From contig JANCIK010000001.1 in NCBI GenBank assembly GCA_028532985.1, positions 4,278,001 to 4,342,000 of the forward strand: a stretch of 64,000 nucleotides of DNA. Direction: 5' to 3'. Of this stretch, positions 1 to 12,600 are shown piece by piece (the first letter of the stretch is position 1; the number at the start of each line of letters is the position of its first letter). The position numbers were made by a program, and so were the translations under genes. A model generated the notes under the pieces. That model was given only the letters and a program-made list of their open reading frames with translations. It was not told the origin of the DNA and ran no database searches. The DNA comes from Stropharia rugosoannulata (Eukaryota > Basidiomycota > Agaricomycetes > Agaricales > Strophariaceae).

Positions 1-1261
1 TTGAACAGAGAGTAGGGTACGAGTTAATTTCACCAAAAAGTAAAGAGCATGCGCTAATATAAGTCATTCTGATCAGCGCTATTGTCCAACAGCATATTGA
101 TGAATGTTACAGCCGTGCTCGGGAACGTGTACGATGGCTGCGACGCCTCGAAAGCTCGCCATTTACTTTGAACACCCATTATCTAGCGGACTACAAGGAA
201 AAGTTCCTCGCTTATTATAAAGGACAGCGTGAACAACAAGTGCGGCTTCAGACGATGGTCGGGGAAACTTCTCCACGAACCCAAGGCATCTTTAAGTTTA
301 GCTTGGCTACACCGTCCACCCAAACGGCAACAGTCCAATCTCCAATGTTTGAGGCTAACAAGCCAAACGTTAGTCAGTCAGTCGCCTCTAATCCTTCTAC
401 CGCGAGCACGCAGGCATCCATATGGGCCCCAATTTACTCGGCACGTACAACACCTGTCACATTCGGTGGGCAAAGTAATGGAGTCAGTCTCGGTGCTGGC
501 CAGCTGTCTCCGGCCAGTCAGACAACTTTCAGCTCCGGGCCTTCTTCGTCTGGGGGAGCCTTTTTGTCCAGCTCATCCAACCCGTTGACACTACCGACAT
601 CTTCATCATCGATTTTCACCCCCTCACCCGCTTCTAATGCATCAAATTCTACCGCAAAGGCGTCAACGCCTCAGAGTATACAGGCTTCTCCGACAGTGAC
701 ACCTAAGTCAATCTTTACTCTGCCGGCGCCGAAGACTGCAGCTGCTCCAGCGGCACCATCTATATCACTCTCTACTGTGCAAGGCCCCGTCCCGCAGGAG
801 TCAGCACACTCGGTAGCCTTGACTAAAGTGTTGTCTGGGTTGGCTGACCTAGGCTTCAATGGCGTCACCGAGGCTGATCTCCCCAAGTTGCTTCCGTCTG
901 ACCGTATGGAATCCGCCTTAGTGGTTATGGCTGATGTTCGTGCCTACTTCCAGGGTGAGTGTCAAGTATTCCTTACATCTAAGTTCAAATATTGACATGA
1001 TAATCATTCTCGCTAGTTGCGTACAAGCGTTTTGCTGATAACGTGCCCTTGGCTATTGACGCCGAGCTCGTGCTTGGTGTTCCTGAAGGTTTACTGAAAG
1101 TACTATTTGCGCAGTTAGGTATCAATGGTCCGAACGGAGAAGCTATATGTAAAGATCTCTTGCAGGAAAACCGCAAGACAGCGGAGAGGCGCAGTGAACT
1201 GCAAACTAAACTCGAACGGCTAGAGGCTGGTGTCCTTGAGCTCGTGACTGAGTTTGTTTAG
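1..1261 (+). CDS. Dynamin-family GTPase, C-terminal part (5' end outside window)
   Basis: Partial gene; I read exons <1..11, 93..954 and 1017..1261, with introns 12..92 (phase 0) and 955..1016 (phase 1). The last exon and the end of the one before encode a dynamin GTPase effector domain: motifs VRAYFQVAYKRF, then DNVPLAID, then a terminal helix ending in LERLEAGVLEL. The upstream exon starts with the end of the stalk (LNTHYLADYKEKFL) and is followed by about 180 residues of Ser/Thr/Pro/Ala-rich low-complexity linker before the effector domain. Dynamins of this type assemble on membranes and use GTP to drive scission. The GTPase domain lies off the left edge, so the subfamily cannot be named. 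The first 11 bases are used as exon only because they keep the frame. Exon/intron calls are from splice-site reading. Confidence 0.85.
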
Positions 1262-2631
1262 AGCAATGTATGAAGCCCTGCTTGAGCTCGATTTCTGTTA
1301 TGACTCTCATCTATGTGATACTGCTTGTATACTACTATTCTGAAGACGCTCTGTTCTTACTTGCTATCAGCTATGTGCACTAACTACATTACATACAATT
1401 AATGAATATTTGATTTTAAGTAGTATATCAAACGTGCGCCATGATATTACTACTGCAAGTTACGCTTTCCGCTGCATACTTTGACTAAGGAGCACAGTTA
1501 CTTGAAGAGGTTTATTTCAACAGCTCACATGGTACAAAGAAGTTCAAGTCGGCTTTATACTACACTTTATACTGCGCGTTTGCTCGATCGAAAAGTAATT
1601 GTCGACAGTCGTTCGTCATGGTCATATTATCGTCACGGTTCAGCTGGCGTCTCGGTGACTTCCGATTATGCCATAGCCTGTTAACCTGTTACTGTTTGAA
1701 GAAGCGGAGGCCCCCCTGATGGAAGACATTGGCAGTTCACTACGCGAGCACCGAAGTCCTGTTCAGCAAAGCGAGTCAATATACTGAGAAGAATAGCAGC
1801 CTGTCTAAATGGTTGGCAGTACAGTCGAGCGCAGATGCTTCGCAGTTGAGCTTGGTGACGGGCACTGGAGCGACCGAGGAAACGAACTAGAGTTATGGGA
1901 AGCTTACACGAGAGTGAGACTACCCTGATGGAAAACGTTGGCAGTCCAAGTGGCAATCCAATCACAAAATGGCAAAAAATGGTGAGATTGTGGTTCTCCA
2001 AGAAGCCGAGCTGATCTGAAGAAAGAAAGCTTCAATTGACGTGAACTATGGAGCCTCTCTGTCTTTCAGCGGGTTCCGCTGGACGGCGAAGGACGGCGAA
2101 CAAGCAGGAGGTCTCCGAAAGAGAGTCCCGCGGTCTTTTTTTGGAGTCATTGTACATACTGAGCGTTCTTATTCCCAATGCAGACGCGAAATGAGTCCTT
2201 TCTCAGTCGATCTAGAGTCAAGTCAGCTGGGCTGTGAAAAACAATAAAGCAAATTCCTGCTGTACGCCGTTAGAGAATGCATATAACTACTAACAGAACG
2301 CTAACTTTTCTCCTTGCATTCCCGAAGTTCAGGTTTACATCGCTCGCCGCCTCATATTCCAGTACAATGAGCACGAGCTTATCCTCGTCTTCGTGGTGTT
2401 TAGAAGCACCCATACAAAAGAGAGCGTCGCTGTTCAACGGTTGGAGCAACGTCTGAATATTTCCCAAGAGCTCAACGCGAACTCGACGTCAGCTTAATTA
2501 GTACAGCAACTCAGCGGAGGGATTCATTTCTTTTGAGTTACAGTTGTGTGAAGCTTTTGCAGTGAGATATGCGGCAAATGAAGGTACCCATACAATTAGA
2601 CTGCTGGCCTCACAATGTACTCAAATGCCGC
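1262..2631. other. Intergenic, no gene supported
   Basis: About 1.4 kb with only short overlapping open frames lacking recognisable motifs or splice structure. A short imperfect direct repeat (CCCTGATGGAARACRTTGGCAGT) occurs near 1716 and 1924. It holds the 3' regions of the flanking convergent genes. Confidence 0.6.
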
Positions 2632-3055
2632 CTACTTGGAGAACTCCTTTTGAACTGTGTACAAATAGCAATCAGCACTATCGGTTAGGATAAACTATGA
2701 TACCACACGTACGTTCTTCCAGATCTTTCCGTTCCCACTTGCTTAACTCTGCTTCCTGCCCTGAAGGCCCCTTCCCACTAAAGATATCGCGCCATTTCAT
2801 CTCTTCCTTGGGTTCAGTAGACGCAGCCGCGTCGACAGACGACCTGCTCGCCAGTCTCTTCAGCCTCTCGAGCTCATCCGTCGACAACGGGGCCTTTGAC
2901 TGGAGCTGCTGTTTTATTGACTCCAAAATGGATATTTGCGCATTCACGCGCGCGACCTCATCTTCTGCGGTCTTCTTGAAGCTGACCAGGTTTATAGAGA
3001 TAGAGGTGAGAGCGACAGAGTAGAGTACATGTGGAAGATACGGGCTGAAGGGCAT
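2632..3055 (-). CDS. Small coiled-coil protein with N-terminal membrane segment
   Basis: Two exons on the minus strand, 2713..3055 and 2632..2654, split by a 58-bp intron (2655..2712, donor GTACGT). They give 121 residues ending ...LQKEFSK. The first 25 residues are hydrophobic (LPHVLYSVALTSISINLVSF) and could anchor the protein. Residues about 28-70 form a heptad-like coiled coil (VNAQISILESIKQQL, then LSTDELERLKRLA). The C-terminal half is charged. The layout resembles small organelle or ER membrane proteins of fungi, but I do not recognise a family and assign no function. Without splicing the frame runs on to an unrelated tail, so the spliced end is preferred. The start is the first ATG of the frame. 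Confidence 0.6.
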
Positions 3056-3631
3056 TTCGTGGACAAAATGGTTTACGCTCGCGTCGCGACAATGCGCATG
3101 TCCCGGTCAATCGGCCCGGTCTCCCGGACACACCCGCCGGGAAGTCAAAGAGTCAAAGACGCCTAGCGGTGGCCCAACGGTGACCTGACCCGTTGCCAAC
3201 CCGTTGCTCCTCAGTGGTCCATTGTAGACCTCTACAGACAGTCCTCACAAGAAAGCACATTTTTAAGTCAAATGAAGCATCGCCTTTGCCTTACTTTTGC
3301 TCAACATAATGTATACTACGTCATGACCGAAGTTGACAGATTTTCAAAGAGGTCTGAATCGCGTTTCAGGAAGAATGACACTGATCTGATTTACTAGAAG
3401 GGAGGAAAAATTTGAGTACTTTTTCTCCCATATGATTGATTGAGTATACTCGAGTAGGTTAATATTTTCATGAGTTGCTCTAAAAATAAAACGAGGACTT
3501 GCTATGATGTCGCACGTGATAGTAGATATCGATAGAAGTGAATAAGCGCCCGTACTTTACCCGGCTTGCTTAAGGCTTGCTCTTAGTCCCTCCCGCTCAC
3601 TACATCCCATCTTACGACTTGAATAGCAGAA
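3056..3631. promoter_or_regulatory. Intergenic region with shared BTB-gene promoter block
   Basis: Divergent promoter region between the coiled-coil gene and the first BTB gene. The stretch at about 3543-3612 (AAGCGCCCGTACTTTACCCG ... CATCCCATC) recurs before the second BTB gene (about 4842-4914). Its first part recurs again at about 6263. So the promoter was duplicated with the gene. Confidence 0.5.
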
Positions 3632-4455
3632 ATGACATCTAATGGAACTCAGGACGTTCCACTGCGCCACTCGATATACTTTCTGCCGTCCATCTTCTTT
3701 CAGGTTAGACCACAGTTACCTGGCGCGGCTGCCACACCACTCAATTGCTGATTGATTGCAGGTCGAAAACACTATTTTCCAGGTCCCTAAATACCGCTTC
3801 GAAACAAATGAGCTTTTTCATACCATGTTTACGCTTCCTCCATCAAGCGCTGATGAACGCGAAGGAGATACAGAGGAAAAGCCACTCAAGTTACCAGGCA
3901 TACTGGAAAAAGACTTCGCTGCATTCCTGCATGTTCTTTATCCATTGTAAGTGGAGTAAATGATCTATATGGTGATTAACTATGAACAAAGTCACAATTA
4001 GGAGCTCGTCAGGCAGCCCGTATATTACAGCGACAGAGGAGTGGACGTCCGCTCTCTTGCTCTCCGACATGTGGGGGTTTACAAATGTCCGTGATGTCTC
4101 AATCGCCGAGTTAAGCAAGGAAAAACACAAGCCACCAGGTCCAGTAAACATGATGAGTCTGGGCGAGAAATTCAGCGTACCGCGCTGGTTCCTCAAAGGA
4201 TGTGCAACTTTGATTGAACGCGAAGAAGGCCTCACACTCGAGGAGGCTAAATCTGTAGACATCAGAACGTTACTGAATATCTATAAGATGCGGGAAATGA
4301 AGCTTAAAGGATCGGCATACTCCACCGTCACTTCAGAGATCCAGAATTCCTTTGGATCTCTGGCCTGTTGTGATGACTATCCGTTTCCAGGCTGGGCTTC
4401 TCCGTCCAATGACTGGCCTTCTACGCCTCATAAGCCCTTGAAGGTGAATACGTGA
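3632..4455 (+). CDS. BTB/POZ domain protein, tandem copy 1
   Basis: Three exons, 3632..3703, 3762..3946 and 4002..4455, give 236 residues. The N-terminal BTB fold is recognisable: YFLPSIFFQVENTIFQVPKY (beta strands), HTMFTLPP, then GILEKDFAAFLHVLYPL, as in the large Agaricomycete BTB family. The third exon has the helical follow-on (WTSALLLSDMWGF, VRDVSIAELS, VPRWFLKGCATLIER, LTLEEAKSV). These proteins are thought to be dimerisation or Cullin-3 adaptor modules; no Kelch or MATH domain is present, so the partner is unknown. Introns are 58 and 55 bp. The gene is followed by a tandem paralogue at 4932 with the same intron positions. Its 3' end lacks the extra intron and basic tail predicted for the paralogue. 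Confidence 0.85.
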
Positions 4456-4931
4456 AACATTTATGTGAACTACAAGTAATTTTTATGACAGGCGGGCAAA
4501 AAAAGCGGGCAACGCGGTAGTGTTTCCTGGACAACGTCAACCAATGATGGATGGGGGGTTTAACCCGCTGAATTGTCGTAAGGTCCAATGTGGCTCTTGG
4601 TAGTTCCAAAATCCAAGATCGTTTCATCAAATAAATGAAATATATAATTGAACACATTTGCTTGAACAATTACTTTTTGATATTGTACAATTTAACAAGA
4701 GTACAGTAAATGGCGGATATATTACTTGGAGGAAAGGAAGGCAGGACGACATTGCAGTGGGGTCTCTCTCTGTCTTGTAATATATATCCTGAAAATAAAT
4801 GAAGGAGCCTACGCCAATGCTGCATGTGATCAATATCAATTAAGCGCCCGTACCTTACCCGGGTCCCGGCTTGCTCTTCGTCCCTTCATGGTCATTACTC
4901 ATCCCATCCCATCCTAGAACTAATAACAACA
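4456..4931. other. Intergenic spacer between BTB copies
   Basis: Spacer of 476 bp. The last 90 bp carry the duplicated promoter block (GCGCCCGTACCTTACCCGGG and CATCCCATC repeats). Nothing else recognised. Confidence 0.5.
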
Positions 4932-5837
4932 ATGCCATCTCTAGAGGATTACGAGACGCAACCTTTGCGCCACTCTAGATACTTTCTGCCGTCCGTCTTC
5001 TTTCAGGTCAGACCACAATTGCCCCGGTACCGAGCTCCTAATCAGTTTATAATCGTTTCCAGGTCGAAAACACCATATTCCAAGTCCCAAAACACCTTTT
5101 CGACAAGAATGAGCTATTTTCCACGATGTTTTCGCTTCCTACTACCTCGAGCGCCGATGGGGGCGAAGGAACTTCGGAGGAAAGGCCAGTTCATTTACAA
5201 GGCATATCCGAGAAAGCTTTCGTTGCGTTTCTCGATGTTCTTTACCCCTTGTAAGCTGATATAGCCAAATCAATTAACAGTCTTTGATAACTAATTAATA
5301 TTAGGAACTTATCAGGCAAGCCTGAAATCACAGTGAGAGAGGATTGGATTTCCGCCCTCATGATCTCCGACATGTGGGGATTTACAAGTGTACGCCATCT
5401 AGCTATCGTTGAGTTAAGCAAGGAAGAGCACAAGCCGTCAAGTCCAATAGACATGATGACGTTGGGTGAAAAGTTCAATGTGCCGCACTGGTTTGTCAAA
5501 GGATGCACAAGCTTAATCAAACGCGAAGAAGCACTCACACTTGAGGATGTCAACGCTATTGGTCTAAAGACGTCATTAGTTATCCATAAACTGCGGGAAA
5601 TGCACCTCAAAAAGTCTGGACAACCTGCCATAATGTCCGAAATACAAAATTCGTTTGGATCTCTGGCACATTGCGATGATAATCAGTACTCGTCCAATGG
5701 TTGGGCATCAAATGTATGTATGTACAATGCCTTTGCGGACCACCAGTAATTAATTTCTAATGGTGTTTTAGCCGTTCAACAAGGAGTTGGTGAATATTCC
5801 GGTCTATACGGGTTCCAGTAAAAAGAGAAGAAGGTAG
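4932..5837 (+). CDS. BTB/POZ domain protein, tandem copy 2
   Basis: Four exons, 4932..5006, 5063..5250, 5305..5713 and 5772..5837, give 245 residues. BTB motifs match copy 1 closely (YFLPSVFFQVENTIFQVPKH, FVAFLDVLYPL, DWISALMISDMWGF, VPHWFVKGCTSLIKR). The first two introns sit at the same positions and phases as in copy 1. The fourth exon is chosen because a GTATGT donor at 5714 and TTTTAG at 5771 join in frame and yield a short tail ending SSKKRRR, a possible nuclear localisation signal. Reading through instead would end at 5749. The broken third copy downstream preserves traces of the same donor and acceptor, which supports this choice. Function is likely adaptor or transcription related, by family only. 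Confidence 0.82.
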
Positions 5838-6265
5838 CACGTTCAACAGTATACGCCTGTCCAAAAACTACATTCGCCTACCCGACATGTATTACTGGCA
5901 TAAAGTGCACATAAACTGAATGATTGAAGACGTTTGCATAATACATATTCTTTGAAGTTATGAAATTGTAAGGACGGTACACCCATCACATGACGTATCC
6001 CTTATTTACCTTGTAGATACCTCGATCCTCTTTAGTCGTTTACCACCACTTGTACCCGTTTCTCGGTTGTCCAATCCCACAGCTTGGTCCTCTTCACTTC
6101 GTGTGACCTTGTGTCAGTGATTTACCTGCCCGCCATGCAGGCTTTACAGAAATACATCCTTGGCGACTAAGAGTAGATAGATCATTTTAATTTGGACATA
6201 CACTAAAACAGTCACCTTGAACGCGATGGATATCATAGTAACCAATCAATCATGCCATCACGGCT
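5838..6265. other. Intergenic spacer
   Basis: 428 bp between BTB copy 2 and the BTB remnant. No open frame or motif of note; the last 40 bp resemble the sequence preceding the other BTB promoters. Confidence 0.5.
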
Positions 6266-6560
6266 AAGTAAAATAGGCGCCCGTGCCGTTTGCTAGTACT
6301 GATTACCAGACATCCATCTGACCTTACCTCCCAATCATCTTCCAGGCCAGACCGTAATCACTTAGCGACAGACCCTGACATAGATTCAGATATTCAAGGA
6401 CCTTTTGGTTCCCTGGCACGATGTGAACTTAGTACTCAGCTACCATTCATCTTATGGATGGGCTTCGTATGTATGCGCGATACTCTCAGTCTACTACCCG
6501 CAGTTTTAAATGTCATTTCAGCCCACTCAATTGACATTACCACCCGCTTACTTTTTGAGG
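6266..6560 (+). pseudogene. Remnant of a third BTB/POZ gene, internally deleted
   Basis: The promoter start (GGCGCCCGTGCCG) is followed by an exon-1/intron-1 border (CATCTTCCAGGCCAGACCGT) aligning with the intact copies' CTTCTTTCAGGTCAGACCAC, but with the donor GT changed to GC. The sequence then jumps to the end of exon 3: IQGPFGSLARC against IQNSFGSLAHC. Next comes a stretch matching the copy-2 third donor (GGGCTTCGTATGTATG) and a TTTCAG acceptor. The BTB fold itself is gone, so no functional product is expected. It sits directly downstream of the two intact genes and lies between them and the 3' end of UTP20. Confidence 0.7.
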
Positions 6561-6658
6561 TTGTACAGTACAAGATTAGTGACGAAGAGTATGGTAAATG
6601 AAAAGCAGATAGATGTCGTGATTAATCGTGTCATAAACATGACGGTATGGTTTATGAA

Positions 6659-9600
6659 CTATTCCTCCCTAGGTCGCTTGAACTTCCCACTCGCCTCACT
6701 AAAAAGCGTCAGTCAGAAAGAATGTGAAAAGATAAATAGCACCCACAGGAAGCTTCTCTCCTTCCTCTTTCGACTCTCCTTTTTAATGACATTACGTTGC
6801 ATTTTTCTCCTTGCTGCCGCCTCGGGGTTCGTAGTCGCCTGCATCACTCTTGCCACTTTCCGCTCTCGTCTCACGCCTAGAACACTCTGCCTGATCTGAT
6901 TGTACACATGAGCAAACTTCGGGGTGCCCACTTTCGATTGCACTAGGTCTTGCAATTCGACCGCTGTCGTCTTCAGCTCATCTATGGGACATACATAAGA
7001 AGCGATAAATGATGGGGTAAGCACAGTTACATACCCATTTGCGAATCGCGGATGGTGTCATCTTCGGTTATGCGATACATTGGCGTGAGGATGTGGACGA
7101 GGAACTTTTCTAGTCGCTCTGCATTCATGTGTGACGCCATGGCCGCAAACCACCGCAAGCCCGCCAGCGGTTGCTGCGACCAATTTGTCTACAGAGGTTA
7201 TATCAATATTGAGGCGCGAAAAAAGATATAATGAATTACCCTTCCTGTCGCCTTACTGCGTCGCGCAATATGACCAGACTTGATCTGATAGGAGATTTTC
7301 GAGAACAACCAGGGCAGAGGATTGGCGAGGTCCTGCAGACTATCATCTCCCTGTTGCTTGTTTTGATGATCGGTCGCATTGGCGGTAGGTTCTTCATCGT
7401 CCAGTATCTTGGCAGCGTCGGCTTCGGCGCTGCTAGACTCAGATACCGGTATGCAGTAGAAGCACTTCCCGAGGTAAAATAGGTTCTTAACAATTTGCAG
7501 CCCGAGGGCTTGGTCAAGGTGTTCGCTTTTAAGCTGTTGAGTGAGCTTTTGCGCTACGAGCCTCATTCCGGGAGCGGAGAGTGGGTGTTCATCAGGAAGG
7601 TCAGACCGTGGGGCGGCAACGGGCACGGCTGTGAACAGAAGTCCTAGAAGACGGCAGGCTGACGTGCGAACCCATGCATGAGGGAATAAGAGATGCTGAA
7701 CAACCAAGGGCCAAGGAACTGCGTCATCTTCTGTCGCGAACTCAGGGAAAACTCGAAGCACTTTCCCTAACACGGTGAGGCAGTGATACGGTAGTTGCCA
7801 TTCCAATTCAACGTCCATTTGTTCCTGCATGTCGTCTCCCTCCTCCACTGCATTCAAGGCTCCGCAACTACGTAACAGTGAAGTATTAAGATCTTCAAGG
7901 ATAGGTTGAACGTATGATCGAGAATCTGCTTGAGCAACATCGATCACGAAACCGCAGACCTGCGCTGACACCCAAGATAACAGTGGCTGTGCTCTTTGCG
8001 ATGCCCACGAATGCAAATGCGACAGGAGTACCGTCCTCCTTTCTTCATCGAGCCTCTTCCACAAGTTTTTGATCAACTGAGCAGCCATCTCCCGACATTT
8101 GGAAGACTCATCGTTGGCGACCACCATGACCAATGCGACGAAAAGGAGGTCCGCATATTCATGAATCAGATTGGCCTGGAACTTGATGATGATAGCGCCC
8201 AGTAGCTCCATAATGCTAGTTCGACCGCTTTCGTGTACATAAGAAAGATTTTTAGCAAAGAAAGCCATCTGGTTCCGAAGACGGCCTTTCCCTTGAGGAT
8301 AATCGAGGAGGAACTGAAGTAGGACGCCCCGGCAGAGTTCCTGCACTTGTGGTGACTGACTGGTGACTGAAACCTCCGAAACCTTTTGCATGAGATCGTA
8401 TATTTCGGGGACAATGAATTTGCGCGCGACGATAGCTCGTAATAGGGTGAAAACGGATGATTGTCGGGTATGGTCTTCTAAATCAGGGGAAAGAAGTTCG
8501 ATGAGATAGATGAGGTCTTTTTCTTTCACTTGAACGGGCGGACCGTCACGTAGAATCGTAGCGAGGGATTTGAATGCCACTTGCACGAGTTCAGATTCGG
8601 TATTACCCGTCTGCTTAATAATGTCGAGAATTTGACGCACGACGACGGGGAGTGATTTCTCAATGGCCTTCAAAGGACATTTTGCAAGTTCAGCAGAGCA
8701 ACGTATCCCAAGGGTAAGTACTGTCGCGTTAGTAGAATATAGCGTGTTCCCGATCACCACGACCATGGACTCTAGGCGCGTAATGTGGGAAGAATCCCTG
8801 AAGTCAAAACGATTACGCTTTAGCGCTGTATGCAGCAGATCCAGACCAAACGCAACGAAACTGTATGTAAAAATTAGTTACAGAAAAGGGCAGTAGCAGG
8901 GCTACACAAACCGGAATGAATTGTTCGCATAGTGATCAACCGTCTTCGCTTCGTTCCGCTTCATTTGTACGATAGCACCGCCTTTGATGTTATTTTTCTT
9001 TTTCGCGGCACTTTGTTGAAGGAACTTGGCGTTCTGGCTGATGAGAGTGTGACACAAGACAAGGAGTTCGGGGGGAACGAGGTGCTGGTTTCCATTCAGA
9101 CCTGTAGCGACGCGTTTGAGAACCTCATCGACAAGTGTCATGGTCTTGGCCGACTCGGTCTCATGCATGATGGTCTTGACAGGGGCAAGGAGGGCACTTA
9201 TACGTGAAGGTGTGATAAACTTGGCCATTGTCGAGAACGTATCCAAAGCTCGGGACGACGATACCTTGACTTCCCGCATCTTCGTCTTGAAATCCTCAGA
9301 CTGCACATCCTTCCCCGACTCTCCAAAGATGACTTCCGCAGACACATAAGCGACATCGTTAACACAGTTATCGAGGTTCGTGAACTTCGCGGCATGTTCC
9401 CCATTCGTAATGTGGACTACCAACGAGTGCACAGCGTAAGCAAGCACATGCAGCTGGGGACCTCGTAACAAAGCAGCTCGCAACCCCCGCATGATGATAG
9501 GAAGGTAGGTAATACCGGCATGGACTGCGATACGATTCAGAGAGTCCCGAACGAGATCCCTAGTTTCCTGACTCTTGCTCCGAAGAATCTGACTGAGGAT

Positions 9601-12600
9601 AGTCAGCAGGCGCGTAATCTGGGCCTCACGAGCCGCCTGAGGGAGGTGCATAGCGACGTTGACGATACCAATAGAAAGAGGGATCCGGTTGTTGTCATCG
9701 ATGGTGACGTCCTGCTTCTCTAGATGACCGATGAGGGTAGGCAGAAGACGGAGATTGACGGCGTCAGTGATGCGTGCTATGTTCTTCGTTTGTTTGGCGA
9801 CCTCCTCTGCTGCAGCCTCAGCCTCCACAGGCTCGACTTCGTCATCATCTTCATTGTCATCGTGACTTGATTCAGATACAACCTCTTGCTCCATCGAGAA
9901 ATGGAAGTTGTCCAACAGAGCAACGAGGGTCCGCACGTACACCCGTTCCGATTCATCCTTCGACCGAGAGAGCTTTAGATACTTCTGTATTAGTGCATAA
10001 TACGCTCCCCAGGATAACTGCTTCGCCATTTTACCAGTTGCCAAGATTGCATCGGTAACCAGGTGGTGATGGATAGCAGTTGTCGACACGATATAGTTTG
10101 CGACTAGTGGCATGAGGACCTCGGCGATAGTCACGCTCTTCAAGTGGCCCGCGTCGCAGTGTTCTGTCAACCTCCTAAGAGCCCTGGAGCGTCGATGCAC
10201 CTGAATGTGGAGGATGTTATTGAAAAAGTTTGCTTCATCGTCACCCCCTTCGAGTAAGACTCGCATATCTTGCAGCATAGGAATGTTTTCGCACTTCTCA
10301 ACAGAGTAGGCAATGACGCTGAGCACCTCCACGCGAACCTGCTCATTCTTAGATCGCAACCCATTCTTGAGACCCGGATACAGAACATTAACGAACGTCT
10401 TCTCGAATTCAAGAGAGTTCGGAGACGCGACGATATCGATGAAGTGTCGCATAGCGTAGGAAGCACTGTTCCTGACAGCCAATTCTTCCGGGTTTTGAAT
10501 GAAATTGAGCATGTTGAACAAAATGACGAGCCACTCGGAGCATGAAAGAGTTTTATACCGTGTCTCGTTCAATTCACCCAATGCAACAAGACGTCGATCA
10601 AAGTCCGGTTCGTCCATCCTCTTCGTAGAATAGGCATTCATCGAATCGACAAGCTCAGCCAAACCAACAAGCGAATCATCAAGCAGAGCTAGACGATGGA
10701 ACGCAGCGACTAGGCTGAGACGGGCAGACCGAGAACGCAAGGATTGGAAAAGCTGTGCCAACAGCGCATATGTCTTCTGGTACGTAGCGCTTTCCGTGAC
10801 TTGCATATCCGGAACAAGGTGCATGAGATCGCCTATGATCTTGACCAGACCCGCCTTCACTTTCTCGGGGACAACCTTTGCAGGCCGACGGAGGAGGGGG
10901 TTGAAAAGCCCAAGAAGAGTTGACGCCTGTTCGGCATTTGTGGAATACTGAGCAATTTCAGAAAGGATGTTGATTTGACGCTGACCGATAGGCGTGGCAA
11001 TATTAGCTGTGCCTTTCGCCCTCTCCAGAACAGCGGCGAGGTTCGTGAGCAGGCGGGACACGTGGGGCTTCAGAGCTGCATCCCTTGTGTAGTCGTCATC
11101 TGCCGCACAGCTCAGGAGATTATCGACAATATCGAACACGCGGGATATAACGCTCGGCTTGACGTTGGTCGAAATTAAGCAGTCGTATATCTTGGGGAGG
11201 GTATCGTTGTTGAAATCGACAAGGAGAGGTATATACATCCCATCGATAGTCCAGGTGTAGAAGAGCTCCAATAAAGCGGAAGGCGCCTGTGTGTTTTCCT
11301 TGTCGAGGTTTGGAAGTCGCGGGTTGATGAACGAAGTGAAAGCAGCGTTCATGTAGGGGTTAAAGTCGAAGACGACCGCAAGCCTGAAAAAGTCTGTGAA
11401 ACGTTTGAGCCCGAGTTGGCGGATAGAGCGAGCAATTTTTCGCGCCGTAATAGGGGATACTTCAGTCTCGTCCATGACTTCGACATCCTCGACCTCAGCC
11501 TCGTCATCCTTCCCATCTCCTACAGCTTGAGCGTTTGCATCCTCATTCACGTCGATCCTACCTTGCACAGTATTGAGCAGGTTGATGGTCGTCCCGAGTA
11601 GTGCAGGCCAGTAGCAGCGAAGGCGAGATCCCATGTTCTTCAAAACATCGCCAAGGAGAGTCAGGAAACCCGAGAGCTGTTTGTTCGAGATGGAAGTATC
11701 GAGGGTCTCAGGGACAAAAACAGATTCTGTGGCAAGATTTAGGCTTCCGACACTCGACCTGTCCCAACCAAATGGCCTGAGCATCAAGTCCACAAGAAGG
11801 CCTAATTCCATATCGGTACATCCCGTGAACGCGCTCAAGACTGCCGCTCTTCGATCGGTTCCCCCACTTCCACCTCGGCCGCGTCCTTTCTTCTCGAGCA
11901 TAATACCAAAAAGAAGGCGGATGAAGACATCAATGACATCGCTCCGGGATGTTGCAGGTATAGTATCCAGACTGAGCAGAGAAAGTTCGTCCCTCCAGCG
12001 AGTATCGTCCAGCAGCGCCCGGAGTCGCTCCTCAAAAGGCATTAGATGGGGGGACTTGTAAGTGAAAAGGCAGTCAAGTGCAGTGTTCTGGAGAGAACGA
12101 TCCGGATGTGATAGTAGGGTCATGTAAAGAGCGCGAAGAGTATCTGTCCCATAGAGAGCCTTAGGGTTGGAAAACTTTGAGAACAAAGTTAACCATGCCA
12201 GTAGCTTGGTTTTGGGTAAAAGGCTGGTGGAAACTGAGGCTTCGGTATGGCCGTTTAATTGCAAGAAATAAGGGACAAGGTCCCTATTGTGCTTCTCTGC
12301 CAAAGAGGCACACTCGCCGAGGGTTGACAGGAGCTGGTGTTCGTAGGACTGTTGGTCGAAACGCTCCTCCTCGTCCTCCTGAAGTACGAGACTGAATGAG
12401 TTGACGCTACAACTTGAAGAACTGCATGCTAACCTTCGACGTTCTGGCCTGTTCGCCTACCGTGCCACTCCATATGATGACTATCTCCCTTATTCTATGT
12501 GCGCTAGGATCGCGCCACGACCGCTCCTCTTCCCATGGATCACCGTCCGCACCATCAGATCCGTCCTCATTACTCGTTACTTGATCCCTGTCTAGATAGA

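Noticed and set aside
1681..2001. Open frame of 106 codons on the minus strand
   Set aside because: No start context, no family motif, and composition unlike the neighbouring genes; probably chance.
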